Of a stretch of 64,000 nt of DNA, positions 17,056 through 25,458 are shown piece by piece. Position 1 is the first letter of the stretch. Each line of letters begins with the position of its first letter. Origin of the DNA: Aureitalea marina (GTDB lineage Bacteria > Bacteroidota > Bacteroidia > Flavobacteriales > Flavobacteriaceae); assembly GCF_002943755.1 (NCBI RefSeq), contig NZ_MQUB01000001.1, forward strand, positions 1,910,501 through 1,974,500, written 5' to 3'. Below the pieces are notes generated by a model that was not told the DNA's origin, did not search any database, and saw nothing but the letters and a program-made list of their open reading frames with translations. A program made the translations under genes and the position numbers.

Positions 17056-17715
17056 TCACAGGACTTCCGCCACAACAAAGGTGCTTCCACCAACAAAGAT
17101 GATATCCTCAGGTTTGGCCCTTTGTTTGGCGCTATTCAAGGCTTGATTCACTTCTTCTACCACCTCGCCTGTGAGACCAAATTTATAGGCGGCTTCTTTC
17201 AGTTCATCTGCCGACAAAGCTCTCGGTATATCAGGAGAAGTGAAATAGTAATAAGCATCCTTGGGAAACAGTGGCAAAAGAGTTTGGAGATTCTTATCTG
17301 CTAATGTCCCCAGAACTATATGAAGTTGTTCGTAGTCCTCCTTAAGTAATTGCTGAATGACTAGCTCTAATCCCTCTTTGTTATGGGCGGTGTCACAAAT
17401 GATCTTTGGCGCGGTTCCAAGTATCTGCCAGCGCCCCATTAACCCCGTATTAGTTACGACATTCAGTAGACCTTGCTCAATTTGATTTTGTTCAATATTC
17501 CATTTCCTGTTTTGAAGAATTTCTAAAATGGCTATTGCTGTACGCAGGTTAAATTGCTGGTACGCTCCTTTGAGGTCAGTTTCATAAGTGGTCCTAGTTA
17601 GTTCATCCGCTCGATAGATAGGAGCATCCAATTGATGGGCTATCTTTTGGAATACCGGCCAGGTTTCCGGTTGATATTGCCCAATGACTACTGGCACTCC
17701 GGCTTTGATTATACC
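17056..17715 (-). CDS. folC: Folylpolyglutamate / dihydrofolate synthase FolC, C-terminal part (frameshifted)
   Basis: This frame continues FolC after the break in the C5 run at 17714-17718. It reads GIIKAGVPVVIGQYQPE, the expected continuation of the EK-x-GIIK motif of Mur-ligase-like folate enzymes. It then shows WQILGTAPKIICDTAHN and the C-terminal LGTLADKNLQTLL and GGSTFVVAEVL. The in-frame GTG at 17697 could start a fragment, but such a fragment would lack the ATP loop and could not be a working ligase. It is the last protein gene before the tRNA-Val pair. Confidence 0.88.
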   Translation of the reverse strand, partial: GIIKAGVPVVIGQYQPETWPVFQKIAHQLDAPIYRADELTRTTYETDLKGAYQQFNLRTAIAILEILQNRKWNIEQNQIEQGLLNVVTNTGLMGRWQILGTAPKIICDTAHNKEGLELVIQQLLKEDYEQLHIVLGTLADKNLQTLLPLFPKDAYYYFTSPDIPRALSADELKEAAYKFGLTGEVVEEVNQALNSAKQRAKPEDIIFVGGSTFVVAEVL

Positions 17716-18275
17716 CCCTTTTCTACTGCAATTTCGGGGAGAGTGTTGCCTAAAAACCGCATATGATCAAACCCAATATTGGTAATGGCGCAGACTTCAG
17801 GATTGACCACATTGGTACTGTCCAACCGGCCACCCATTCCAACTTCGACCACCGCAATATCTACCTTGTGTTTTTTAAAATGATCAAAGGCCATACCTAC
17901 GGTCATCTCGAAAAAAGAAAATTGTCCTTCTAGCAAGAACTCTTTGTTCGTTTGTATAAATTCGACCACATCGCTTTCCGCGATCATCTCACCGTTGATC
18001 CGTATGCGCTCTCGGAAATCGGACAAATGAGGAGAAGTATATAATCCGACCTTATAACCAGCCGTCTGCAGGACAGAGGCAACCATATGGCTAACCGATC
18101 CTTTCCCATTGGTCCCTGCAATATGAACTGCGGGAAAGTCATTTTGCGGGTAATTGAGTTGGCTCATCAGGGCCCAGGTATTGGACAGGTCTGCCTTATA
18201 TGCCGCCCCGCCTAATCGCTGGTACATCGGCAATTGCGAAAACAACCAATCCAGGGTTTCCTGATAGGTATTCAT
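17709..18275 (-). CDS. folC: Folylpolyglutamate / dihydrofolate synthase FolC, N-terminal part (frameshifted)
   Basis: FolC adds glutamate to dihydropteroate and to folates in the cytoplasm. This 188-aa segment has the ATP loop HIAGTNGKGSVSHM, SPHLSDFRERIRIN, and the metal-binding VVEVGMGGRLDSTN and ITNIGFDHM. It ends in EIAVEK followed by two stray residues and a stop. One more G in the run at 17714-17718 would restore EK-G-GIIKAG and give about 406 aa, the normal length. ATG 18275 is 3 nt after the preceding gene, so the two are co-transcribed. Confidence 0.9.
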   Translation of the reverse strand: MNTYQETLDWLFSQLPMYQRLGGAAYKADLSNTWALMSQLNYPQNDFPAVHIAGTNGKGSVSHMVASVLQTAGYKVGLYTSPHLSDFRERIRINGEMIAESDVVEFIQTNKEFLLEGQFSFFEMTVGMAFDHFKKHKVDIAVVEVGMGGRLDSTNVVNPEVCAITNIGFDHMRFLGNTLPEIAVEKGV

Positions 18276-18278
18276 GGC

Positions 18279-20756
18279 CTACTTAAGAATAAGCTTAGAG
18301 CTCCAGTTGGGTAGGTTAGTCAATTTTAGAAAATAGACGCCGGATGACAAATCGCTAAGATTAATGCGGCTATTGGTACCCTCCAGAGAGATGCTCTTTA
18401 ATAGTCTTCCTAGCTGATCGTATACTTGCAACTGACGGCCATCTAAACCTTCCGGTAGCTGAATATTGACCATTCCATCTGTTGGATTCGGAAATACTTG
18501 AATGCCATTCACTTGTAAGTCCGGAAGTTCGAGGATATTCGTGCTTATGTCTAGACGATAACTGGAACGCCCATAAGTACCCACATAAAGGAGGTCGTTG
18601 GCCTGATCCAGGTGCATATCCGTAATCACTACCGATGGAAGGTTAGTTCCCACAGGTGCCCAACTATTCCCTTCATCATCAGATCCAATTACCCCGATAT
18701 CGGTCCCCAGGAATAAATTGCCAAAATCATCTTTCACTATATCGTTAACCGGTACATCGGGTAGGCTGGTACCAATATTCGTCCAATTGGCCCCGAGGTT
18801 GGTACTCCGATAAACATGACCGTTGTCCTCACCAAATCGGTATCCAGAAAAGGTCACATAGATGGTGTTACTGTCTTCGGTATCGGTCAACACTTTGGTC
18901 ACCCATCGATCCGGCAAACCCGTTGAAACCGCATTCCAATTTTCTCCTCCATCCTCGGTAACCCAAACCTTTCCGTCATCCGTTCCAACCAGGATCAGGT
19001 CACTGTCTAAAACAGATACATCGATACTTGTGATTGTTCCAAAGGCCAAATTCCCTTCATAGGGTCCATCTGTCAAATCTTCACTGATCGCTGTCCAGTT
19101 GCCGGCAGCATTGGTTGTTCGATAGAGGCGTTGTGTACCGTAATAAAGTGTTTGAGAGTTAGCTGGATCAAAGGCGATGGGTGTATCCCAATTATTCCGA
19201 TCTGAAGGATTGACCCCGTTAAGCGCACCATTAAAGGTGGAGCCATTATTCGTGGATTTTCCCAAATTACCCCTCTGAGATAGCGCATAAATGACATTGG
19301 TATTGTCAGGATCCACAAGGGGTTGAAATCCATCTCCTCCAAAAATGATCTCCCAATCGTCCAGCCCTCCTGTTTGGGTTCGCATGGTGCTGTTGTCTTG
19401 AGTACCTCCATATATTTTATTCCCGTTGGAAGCATCCACATGAAAACGATAGAATTGGGTGATAGGCAGGGTCTCATCTTTAGTCCAGCTACTGCCATCG
19501 TTGCCACTCTTGTAAAAGCCCCCATCATTACCTAACAATACCTCTCCAGCAATATTTTCGTTAAAGGCAAGCGCATGCTGATCCACATGGACATTGGGAA
19601 AGGCGTCGAACCAATTGTTACCACCGTCCGTAGATTTCTGAACGTCAAAATCCACATTATAAATGATATCCTCGTCAGAGGGATCGACGAATATACCGCG
19701 GAACCACCAGTGAAAACCAACATTGTTTAACTGACTGGAGTTCACCTCGACCCAGGTATCGCCTCCATCGGATGTACGATAAACCCCCTGAATTGAACCC
19801 CCTGCTGTAGCGTATCTGGCATAGAGTACATTCGGATTTGAGCGGGATATGTCTATACTAATACGGCCCTTATCATTTGGTGCCGTTGGTAGACCGTTGG
19901 TCATTTCCTGCCAGGTATCACCCCCGTCCAATGATCGGAACAGACCAGATGTCTCTCCACCGTATTGTCGACGGTTTGGTCTACGGATTCGTTCCCAAGC
20001 GGCCGCATACACAATTTCTCCATTACTGGGATGAATGGCCATATCAATGATTCCGGTAGAATCAGAAAGGAATAAGCGTTGCTCCCAATTTTGCCCCCCA
20101 TCGGTACTGCGATAAACTCCTCTGTTGTTGTCATTTCGAAAAAGAGGGCCCATGGCGGCCACGAAAATGGTATTGTCATCGTTCGGATCGATCAGGATCT
20201 TACCAATGCTTCCGGTGTCCGGAAGCCCTTGAGGGGTCCAACTTAATCCCCCATCGGTACTTTTATAGACACCATCTCCATCGTAAGCTAAGGATCCTCC
20301 TCCTGCGTTCACCTCGCCGGTGCCTACCCAGATCAAATTGTTGTTGTTTCTCGAGATCTCAATATCACCAATGGATAACATCTCCTGATCGTCAAAAATG
20401 GGTTGCCAGGCGCTACCTGCATTGGTAGTTTTAAAGATCCCACCAGAGGCGGCACCCACATAATAGGTTTGGGCGTCATTGCTGGGGATCTCTATATCAG
20501 TAATCCGGCCACCTATGTTGACAGGCCCGCTAAATTCCCACAGCACATCAGTGCCTCTTGTATTTCCTAAAGTACGTTTCCACTGAATAGCTTTAGAGTA
20601 AGCCTTGGTATCAATCTGACCAGAGGGGTATGCTCTTTGCGCAAAGAGAAAGTCGGCCGGTAGCTGATCCGGCTCTTCACTTTTGGGTTGATTTAGTGAG
20701 TTCTGGCAAGCAAGCAAACACAGTACTGCCAGAGCGAAGAGAAGTCGTTTTTTCAT
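18279..20756 (-). CDS. Beta-propeller (VPS10/BNR-type repeat) protein with type IX sorting domain
   Basis: This 825-aa exported protein is built of sialidase/VPS10-like repeats with recurring YKSTDGGLSW, YRSTDGGQNWEQ and VTEDGGENW motifs, a multi-bladed propeller pattern. The last 80 or so residues (VFPNPTDGMVNIQLP to GVYFLKLTN) are a type A type IX C-terminal sorting domain, so it is expected to be secreted or surface-bound through PorV/PorU. The N-terminus MKKRLLFALAVLCLLACQN also has a lipobox (LLAC), an odd combination with a sorting domain. No catalytic residues are evident, and the ligand is unknown. It lies 43 nt after tonB and 3 nt before folC. Confidence 0.85.
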   Translation of the reverse strand: MKKRLLFALAVLCLLACQNSLNQPKSEEPDQLPADFLFAQRAYPSGQIDTKAYSKAIQWKRTLGNTRGTDVLWEFSGPVNIGGRITDIEIPSNDAQTYYVGAASGGIFKTTNAGSAWQPIFDDQEMLSIGDIEISRNNNNLIWVGTGEVNAGGGSLAYDGDGVYKSTDGGLSWTPQGLPDTGSIGKILIDPNDDNTIFVAAMGPLFRNDNNRGVYRSTDGGQNWEQRLFLSDSTGIIDMAIHPSNGEIVYAAAWERIRRPNRRQYGGETSGLFRSLDGGDTWQEMTNGLPTAPNDKGRISIDISRSNPNVLYARYATAGGSIQGVYRTSDGGDTWVEVNSSQLNNVGFHWWFRGIFVDPSDEDIIYNVDFDVQKSTDGGNNWFDAFPNVHVDQHALAFNENIAGEVLLGNDGGFYKSGNDGSSWTKDETLPITQFYRFHVDASNGNKIYGGTQDNSTMRTQTGGLDDWEIIFGGDGFQPLVDPDNTNVIYALSQRGNLGKSTNNGSTFNGALNGVNPSDRNNWDTPIAFDPANSQTLYYGTQRLYRTTNAAGNWTAISEDLTDGPYEGNLAFGTITSIDVSVLDSDLILVGTDDGKVWVTEDGGENWNAVSTGLPDRWVTKVLTDTEDSNTIYVTFSGYRFGEDNGHVYRSTNLGANWTNIGTSLPDVPVNDIVKDDFGNLFLGTDIGVIGSDDEGNSWAPVGTNLPSVVITDMHLDQANDLLYVGTYGRSSYRLDISTNILELPDLQVNGIQVFPNPTDGMVNIQLPEGLDGRQLQVYDQLGRLLKSISLEGTNSRINLSDLSSGVYFLKLTNLPNWSSKLILK

Positions 20757-20799
20757 GGCTGATTTTTATCTGATAAAGATAGGGAATCAGCCTCTGAAT

Positions 20800-21258
20800 T
20801 TAATCGGACAGACTGAACTTGTAGATGATCTTTCCGATCTGTTTGGCCGGTGCTTTCTCGTCCGGATTGAATTTGGTCGCCAGGGCTGCTCGTTTGGCTG
20901 GCTCAAGCAGACATTTGGAATTGTTGGTCGTTCCTCGAACCCCTGGTGTAGCACTTATTACTCGGCCACTTCTGTCTACTTCAATACTGACCACAACCGT
21001 TCCCGCCTCGTTACATTCCTGAACGTATTTTTCCTTGTTCAGCGCCTTACGTCCACCCAATAGATAATTACCATCGCCATCAAGGCCTTTTCCGGTTCCG
21101 TAATAGCTGGATGCGTTAGGATCACCATCCGGAGAACCTTTATCACCTGCCTGGTTGTCGTTGCCTTCATTTCCATCTGCCGTCCCTTCATTTTTAGGTC
21201 CGTTTATCAGACTGGATAAGGCATCAGTCGTTGCCTTATCGGGTTTCGGGTCCGGCTT
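20800..21258 (-). CDS. tonB: TonB-family energy transducer, C-terminal part (frameshifted)
   Basis: This frame continues the tonB gene after the break at 21257-21266. It reads KPDPKPDKATTDALSSL, a Gly/Asn/Asp-rich linker, then GGRKALNKEKYVQECNEAGT and VVVSIEVDRSGRVISATPG, which is the TonB C-terminal fold. The closing IGKIIYKFSLSD is the last strand. This domain contacts TonB-dependent outer-membrane receptors. Without the upstream membrane anchor it would not work, so it is the second half of one gene of about 274 codons. Confidence 0.82.
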   Translation of the reverse strand, partial: KPDPKPDKATTDALSSLINGPKNEGTADGNEGNDNQAGDKGSPDGDPNASSYYGTGKGLDGDGNYLLGGRKALNKEKYVQECNEAGTVVVSIEVDRSGRVISATPGVRGTTNNSKCLLEPAKRAALATKFNPDEKAPAKQIGKIIYKFSLSD

Positions 21259-21623
21259 TTTGGGGGTTCTTTTTCTTCGGGCTTCTCCTCAGGGACCTCT
21301 TTTTGTTCCTCTTTCTTTTCCTCTTTCTTGATTACCGGGGCCTCTTCCGAATCCTGGGTAACCACTTCCTCTTTAACTTCGGTCTCTTCCTGAGGTGTTG
21401 GAGGAGGTGTGGTCTGTTTGGGAGCAGTCTTTACGGGTTCTGTTGGCTGATTGTTGTCACTGCCAAAATCCGTGGTGCCAAAATTAACGGCTATCCCACT
21501 TTCCAGCGGCGGATCAAGGTACTTTAGGCCAACCCAGAACAATAGAATCAGGATGATCACGTGGATGACCACCGTAATTCTCATGCTCTTTCGCTTGTGT
21601 TCCGTATCCAACCAACTACTCAT
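21207..21623 (-). CDS. tonB: TonB-family energy transducer, N-terminal part (frameshifted)
   Basis: The product starts MSSWLDTEHKRKSMRITVV with a single inner-membrane helix (about residues 16-36). A long Pro/Glu/Lys-rich periplasm-spanning stretch follows, the classic TonB layout. After EEKEPPK the frame changes into SRTRNPIRQRL and stops. Adding one base in the C5A5 run (21257-21266) restores KKPDPKPDKATTD and joins it to the TonB domain. It lies 7 nt after exbD in an exbB-exbD-tonB operon, so it probably transmits proton-motive force to outer-membrane transporters. Confidence 0.85.
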   Translation of the reverse strand: MSSWLDTEHKRKSMRITVVIHVIILILLFWVGLKYLDPPLESGIAVNFGTTDFGSDNNQPTEPVKTAPKQTTPPPTPQEETEVKEEVVTQDSEEAPVIKKEEKKEEQKEVPEEKPEEKEPPKSRTRNPIRQRLMPYPV

Positions 21624-21630
21624 AGCTCAA

Positions 21631-22023
21631 TTAATTTGGGCGTACGGCTAGAACTACCTTAAAATTATTCTTGTTGGCGATGTCCATTACAAAGACTGCA
21701 TCCTCAATGGGTACACCTTCTTCTGCTCTTAATATGATGGTTGGTTTGTCCTGTCCAGCCAGGACCTTCTGAAGTTCTTTCTCTACCCCGTATTCACTGA
21801 CCCGCTCTTTATTGACATAATATGCACCATTCTTGGTAATACTGACCGAGGCTTTCTGCTGATTGGTCGATTTACCCTTGGCCTTGGGCAATATAAGATC
21901 TAGCGCATCTGGGGTGATCGCGGGAGATGTTAGCAAGAAAAAGACCAATAACAGAAATACGATATCCGTCATCGAACTCATGCTGAATTCGGCCTTCACC
22001 TTATTTCTTCCCCTTAGATTCAT
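21631..22023 (-). CDS. exbD: Biopolymer transport protein ExbD
   Basis: ExbD is the small stator subunit that, with ExbB, uses the proton gradient to energise TonB. The 130-aa product has one N-terminal membrane helix (about residues 16-38, SMTDIVFLLLVFFLLTSPAI) that carries the conserved Asp, and a periplasmic domain ending in the canonical ANKNNFKVVLAVRPN. ATG 22023 overlaps the exbB stop by 4 nt (ATGA), indicating coupled translation. Confidence 0.95.
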   Translation of the reverse strand: MNLRGRNKVKAEFSMSSMTDIVFLLLVFFLLTSPAITPDALDLILPKAKGKSTNQQKASVSITKNGAYYVNKERVSEYGVEKELQKVLAGQDKPTIILRAEEGVPIEDAVFVMDIANKNNFKVVLAVRPN

Positions 22024-22724
22024 TCTGCAGGTTCATTTAACAGGTCTAGGAAATCCACAGCCGTGGCTTCCATTTGGTGAACCACTTTATCCGTTTTCAC
22101 CACCAGGTAGTTGTATCCGATGTAGGCAACGATACCCACGATCAAACCAGCAACGGTTGTGGTCATGGCCGTATATATACCTTCAGCCAGGCTTCCCATT
22201 TCTGCTTGTCCACTACTGGTGGCCAATTGGTGAAAAGCCAAAACCATCCCGATCACCGTCCCCAGGAAACCGATCATAGGAGCAGCACCAGCAATGGTTG
22301 CCAACACACTGACATTCTTTTCCAATTTGTAGACCTCCAGCTTACCGGCATTCTCAATGGCCGTGTTGATATCTTCAAGTGGACTTCCGATCCTGGAGAT
22401 TCCTTTCTCCGTCAGCCGTGAAACCGGAGTGTTTTGTTGGGCACACAGCACTTTGGCTGCCTGGATGTTTCCACTGGCCACATGATCGCGGATCTGATTC
22501 ATGAAGTTCCTGTCTACCTTAGACGAAGCTTTTATCGCAAATAGACGTTCGAAATAAATATAGACCGCAACAAAAAGAAGGACGAACAGAACGGCAATAA
22601 TGATTTGACCTCCCAGACCACCATTCATGAGCAATTCCATGATGGAAAGTGTCTTTTCGGTCGATTCGGCCTCCAGGCCCTCGACTACCTCCTGCTGACC
22701 TTCCTGAAGGAATAGGTTAAGCAT
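22020..22724 (-). CDS. exbB: MotA/TolQ/ExbB proton channel family protein
   Basis: ExbB is the proton-channel subunit of the TonB energising complex in the inner membrane. The 234-aa product has a first membrane helix at about residues 35-57 (GQIIIAVLFVLLFVAVYIYF). A cytoplasmic region follows, then two further helices around ATIAGAAPMIGFLGTVIGM and AMTTTVAGLIVGIVAYIGYN, the conserved MotA/ExbB signature. It starts at ATG 22724 and is followed by exbD and tonB. About 53 nt separate it from nhaD. Confidence 0.94.
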   Translation of the reverse strand: MLNLFLQEGQQEVVEGLEAESTEKTLSIMELLMNGGLGGQIIIAVLFVLLFVAVYIYFERLFAIKASSKVDRNFMNQIRDHVASGNIQAAKVLCAQQNTPVSRLTEKGISRIGSPLEDINTAIENAGKLEVYKLEKNVSVLATIAGAAPMIGFLGTVIGMVLAFHQLATSSGQAEMGSLAEGIYTAMTTTVAGLIVGIVAYIGYNYLVVKTDKVVHQMEATAVDFLDLLNEPAE

Positions 22725-22777
22725 ACAGAAATTTATTTAAACAAATAACGGGATACAACTGGATAAATTGTGACTCC

Positions 22778-22936
22778 CTAGAAAAACATACTCTTGAACG
22801 CCAGGAATACCGCGGCTCCTGCCAGGAATCCGATCAGTGCCAACCAGGCTACCTTTCTAAGGTACCAGATGAAATCGATCTTCTCCATTCCCATAGCGGC
22901 AACACCGGCTGCCGATCCAATAATCAGCATACTACC
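22778..22936 (-). CDS. nhaD: Na+/H+ antiporter NhaD, C-terminal part (frameshifted)
   Basis: These are the last 52 residues of the NhaD transporter in the shifted frame. They read GSMLIIGSAAGVAAMGMEKI, the conserved glycine-rich segment that should directly follow AYSAGTG, then KVAWLALIGFLAGAAVFL, the final membrane helix. It is not a gene of its own; the open frame that runs up to 22969 includes out-of-frame residues. One extra base in the C4 run at 22935-22938 joins it to the upstream segment. Confidence 0.82.
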   Translation of the reverse strand, partial: GSMLIIGSAAGVAAMGMEKIDFIWYLRKVAWLALIGFLAGAAVFLAFKSMFF

Positions 22937-24144
22937 CCGGTTCCAGCCGAGTAGGCAATAAAGTGCCACAGGGCAGAATCAGTTGGTGCATCGTACATTC
23001 CCATTGAAGCTGCCACCAGCGGAACGTTGTCAATGATAGCAGACAATACCCCTAGTAACATAACTACAACATCCTGATTTGGGATGGCTCCCTGTAAAAC
23101 TTCGGCCAGATACCTCAAGGTTCCTACTTCTTCACCGTTGATGGCTCCATAGACCAGGCTCTCTAGCCCGGCGACTGCAAGTAGTATCCCGAGGAAGAAA
23201 AGTATACTCGATATCTCGATACGGGAAAGGGCCTTGTGAGCAGAATACAAATGTCTTCTTTCTTTACTGAAGTCTTCTTCCGGGTGTATATATTCTGATA
23301 CTAACCAGGTCACACCCAAGGCCAACATCATCCCCATATAGGGAGGTAAATGAGTCAAAGTCTTGAAAATGGGAACCGATACGATCATTCCTAGACCCAG
23401 GAATAACATGGTTCTGGAGCTCAACAACCGTTCCGCAGCTTCGTCCGCTGTAGTGTCTACATCGACATATCCCTTGAATGGCTTCATGTAAGAGGCCACC
23501 ATAAATGGCAAAATAAAGCAGGCAATAGATGGAAGAACCACGTATTTGATCAAGCCAAGTGCGCTCACTTTATTGGCGATCCATAACATGGTTGTAGTTA
23601 CATCTCCAATTGGAGACCAGGCTCCCCCGGCATTAGCTGCAATAACCACCATGGCGGCATACCACAAACGATCTCCCTTGTTGTGAATCAGCTTTCTAAG
23701 CAGTGTGACCAGTACAATTGTAGCTGTCAGATTATCGATGATAGCGGAGAGAATGAATGCGAGAATTCCAATGATCCATAAGAGGCGTCTTTTGGAGCGC
23801 GTTCGAACCGCGGATTTAAGTACCTCGAAACCACGGTGCAAGTCGATTATCTCTACGATGGTCATAGCCCCGATCAGGAACACCAGAATCTCGGCAGTCT
23901 TACCGAGATGGTGTAATAGGGTGTTCTCAAATCCGTGAAGGGCTTCATCACCTCCTGATGCGCTGAATACGTTCTCGTAGGTATCCACCACACTGAACCA
24001 ACCACTTTGAAATCCGACTGCTAAAACGGCCCAGATGAGGGCTGCCATAATAAGTGCTGGAACAGTCTTATCTAATCGCAACGGGTGCTCGAGAGTAATG
24101 GAAAGGTACCCGATAACGAAAATCAGGATAATGATGGACTCCAT
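22924..24144 (-). CDS. nhaD: Na+/H+ antiporter NhaD, N-terminal and main part (frameshifted)
   Basis: NhaD exchanges sodium for protons across the inner membrane, useful in a marine or alkaline habitat. This segment has about ten hydrophobic helices. Family motifs include the ion-site regions SAIIDNLTATIVLVTLLRK and ANAGGAWSPIGDVTTTML and a second SAIIDNVPLVAASMGMY. The frame ends at SAGTGVVC. One more base at 22935-22938 gives SAGTG-GSMLIIGSAAG and a 455-aa transporter. ATG 24144 lies 24 nt behind the dehydrogenase gene, so co-transcription is likely. Confidence 0.92.
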   Translation of the reverse strand: MESIIILIFVIGYLSITLEHPLRLDKTVPALIMAALIWAVLAVGFQSGWFSVVDTYENVFSASGGDEALHGFENTLLHHLGKTAEILVFLIGAMTIVEIIDLHRGFEVLKSAVRTRSKRRLLWIIGILAFILSAIIDNLTATIVLVTLLRKLIHNKGDRLWYAAMVVIAANAGGAWSPIGDVTTTMLWIANKVSALGLIKYVVLPSIACFILPFMVASYMKPFKGYVDVDTTADEAAERLLSSRTMLFLGLGMIVSVPIFKTLTHLPPYMGMMLALGVTWLVSEYIHPEEDFSKERRHLYSAHKALSRIEISSILFFLGILLAVAGLESLVYGAINGEEVGTLRYLAEVLQGAIPNQDVVVMLLGVLSAIIDNVPLVAASMGMYDAPTDSALWHFIAYSAGTGVVC

Positions 24145-24168
24145 AAAAAGTTGGATTTTAGTTCTGTC

Positions 24169-25395
24169 CTAAATTAACTGTTTCAACGCAATTTCAAAAG
24201 CTGTTTCACTAATATTCTTTACGCTAGGGTTTTGATCGAAAATTTGACGGATCGATCGTCTGATAGTCTGGGAAGTATCATTGAAAATAGCTTCGTCCGT
24301 CATCTCGACCTTACTCTCCATGAAATAAGCGAACACCCTGGCCATCCCACAATTACTTATGAAATCCGGGATCAAGCTAACCCGTTCGTCTGTAAACTCC
24401 ATGATCGGCCCAAAAAAGATCTCTGGATCGGCAAAAGGCACATTGGCTCCACAACTGATCACTTCTAATCCATTGTCCATCAGGCTGGCGATCTGGTCCT
24501 TGGTGATCAACCTTGAGGCTGCACATGGGGCAAATATATCGGCCCGACAGTTCCAGATCTCTTGGTTGATCTGATCAAAACTCAGCATATTATCAGCCAC
24601 CAAGGTATTTCCATTCTTATTCAGGAACAAGGATCTGATCTCTTCAAAGCTGAAGCCGTCATTGTTAATGATTCCGCCGTCCCGATCGATTATACCCACT
24701 ATGCTGGCACCCATTTGTGCCAGGTAATAGGCAGCGGCCGATCCGACATTTCCGAATCCTTGTACAATAGCTCGCTTGCCCTTTACTTCACCTCCATAGA
24801 TATCGTAATAGTGCTTCACCGCTTCGGCTACGCCAAAGCCGGTGATCATGTCCGCCACAGTATATCGTTTATACACATCGGGAGAGTATTCCGGAGAGTC
24901 GATTACCTTGATCACCCCGTGACGCAACTGCCCGATACGATTGATCTTATCTGCCTCACTAGGCACGAAATGACCGTTAAAAACTCCTTCCTGAGGATGC
25001 CAGACGCCACTTGCCTCTGTCATGGGTATGACCTCATGGATCTCGTCCACATTCAGGTCTCCCCCAGTGCCATAATACGCTTTGAGCAGAGGACTGACTG
25101 CCTTATACCAGCGCTCCAATACTCCTTTTTTCCTTGGATCATGCGGATCAAAATTGATCCCGGATTTGGCTCCACCGATGGGAGGTCCGGAAACGGTGAA
25201 TTTCACCTCCATGGTCTTGGCCAAAGAAAGCACTTCGTTCATATCCAATCCCGGGCGCATCCGTGTTCCTCCTCCCGCAGCACCACCTCTAAGGGAATTG
25301 ATGACAGTCCAGCCTTCGGCCTCGGTCAGGGGATCCTGCCAATGAAAAACAATTTCGGGAGCTTTGTTCTCGTAGGTTTTAAGCAGTTCTTTCAT
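24169..25395 (-). CDS. Glu/Leu/Phe/Val dehydrogenase family protein
   Basis: This is an NAD(P)-dependent amino-acid dehydrogenase that interconverts an L-amino acid and its 2-oxoacid plus ammonia. The 408-aa product has the substrate region RGGAAGGGTRMRPG, the catalytic-lysine loop SGPPIGGAKSGINFDP, and a Rossmann motif GFGNVGSAAAYYLAQMGA near residue 215. The alanine/serine changes in the GGAKSG loop set it apart from typical GdhA, so glutamate specificity is not certain; leucine or valine are possible. A minus-strand promoter-like pair lies at 25446-25413. It precedes nhaD. Confidence 0.88.
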   Translation of the reverse strand: MKELLKTYENKAPEIVFHWQDPLTEAEGWTVINSLRGGAAGGGTRMRPGLDMNEVLSLAKTMEVKFTVSGPPIGGAKSGINFDPHDPRKKGVLERWYKAVSPLLKAYYGTGGDLNVDEIHEVIPMTEASGVWHPQEGVFNGHFVPSEADKINRIGQLRHGVIKVIDSPEYSPDVYKRYTVADMITGFGVAEAVKHYYDIYGGEVKGKRAIVQGFGNVGSAAAYYLAQMGASIVGIIDRDGGIINNDGFSFEEIRSLFLNKNGNTLVADNMLSFDQINQEIWNCRADIFAPCAASRLITKDQIASLMDNGLEVISCGANVPFADPEIFFGPIMEFTDERVSLIPDFISNCGMARVFAYFMESKVEMTDEAIFNDTSQTIRRSIRQIFDQNPSVKNISETAFEIALKQLI

Positions 25396-25412
25396 AGGTT
25401 GTCGTTAAGCGC

Positions 25413-25446
25413 CAAATATAAAAATTTGCCGGCGCTATTCTCCAAA
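25413..25446 (-). promoter_or_regulatory. Promoter-like pair upstream of the amino-acid dehydrogenase
   Basis: On the minus strand TTTG (25446-25443) is followed 22 nt later by TATATTTG (25420-25413), matching the Bacteroidota -33/-7 consensus. It ends 17 nt before the ATG at 25395. Confidence 0.5.
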
Positions 25447-25458
25447 ATTTTCGGGGTT

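Noticed and set aside
22778-22969. Separate small membrane protein gene behind nhaD
   Set aside because: Its sequence is the expected C-terminus of NhaD; only a one-base loss separates it.
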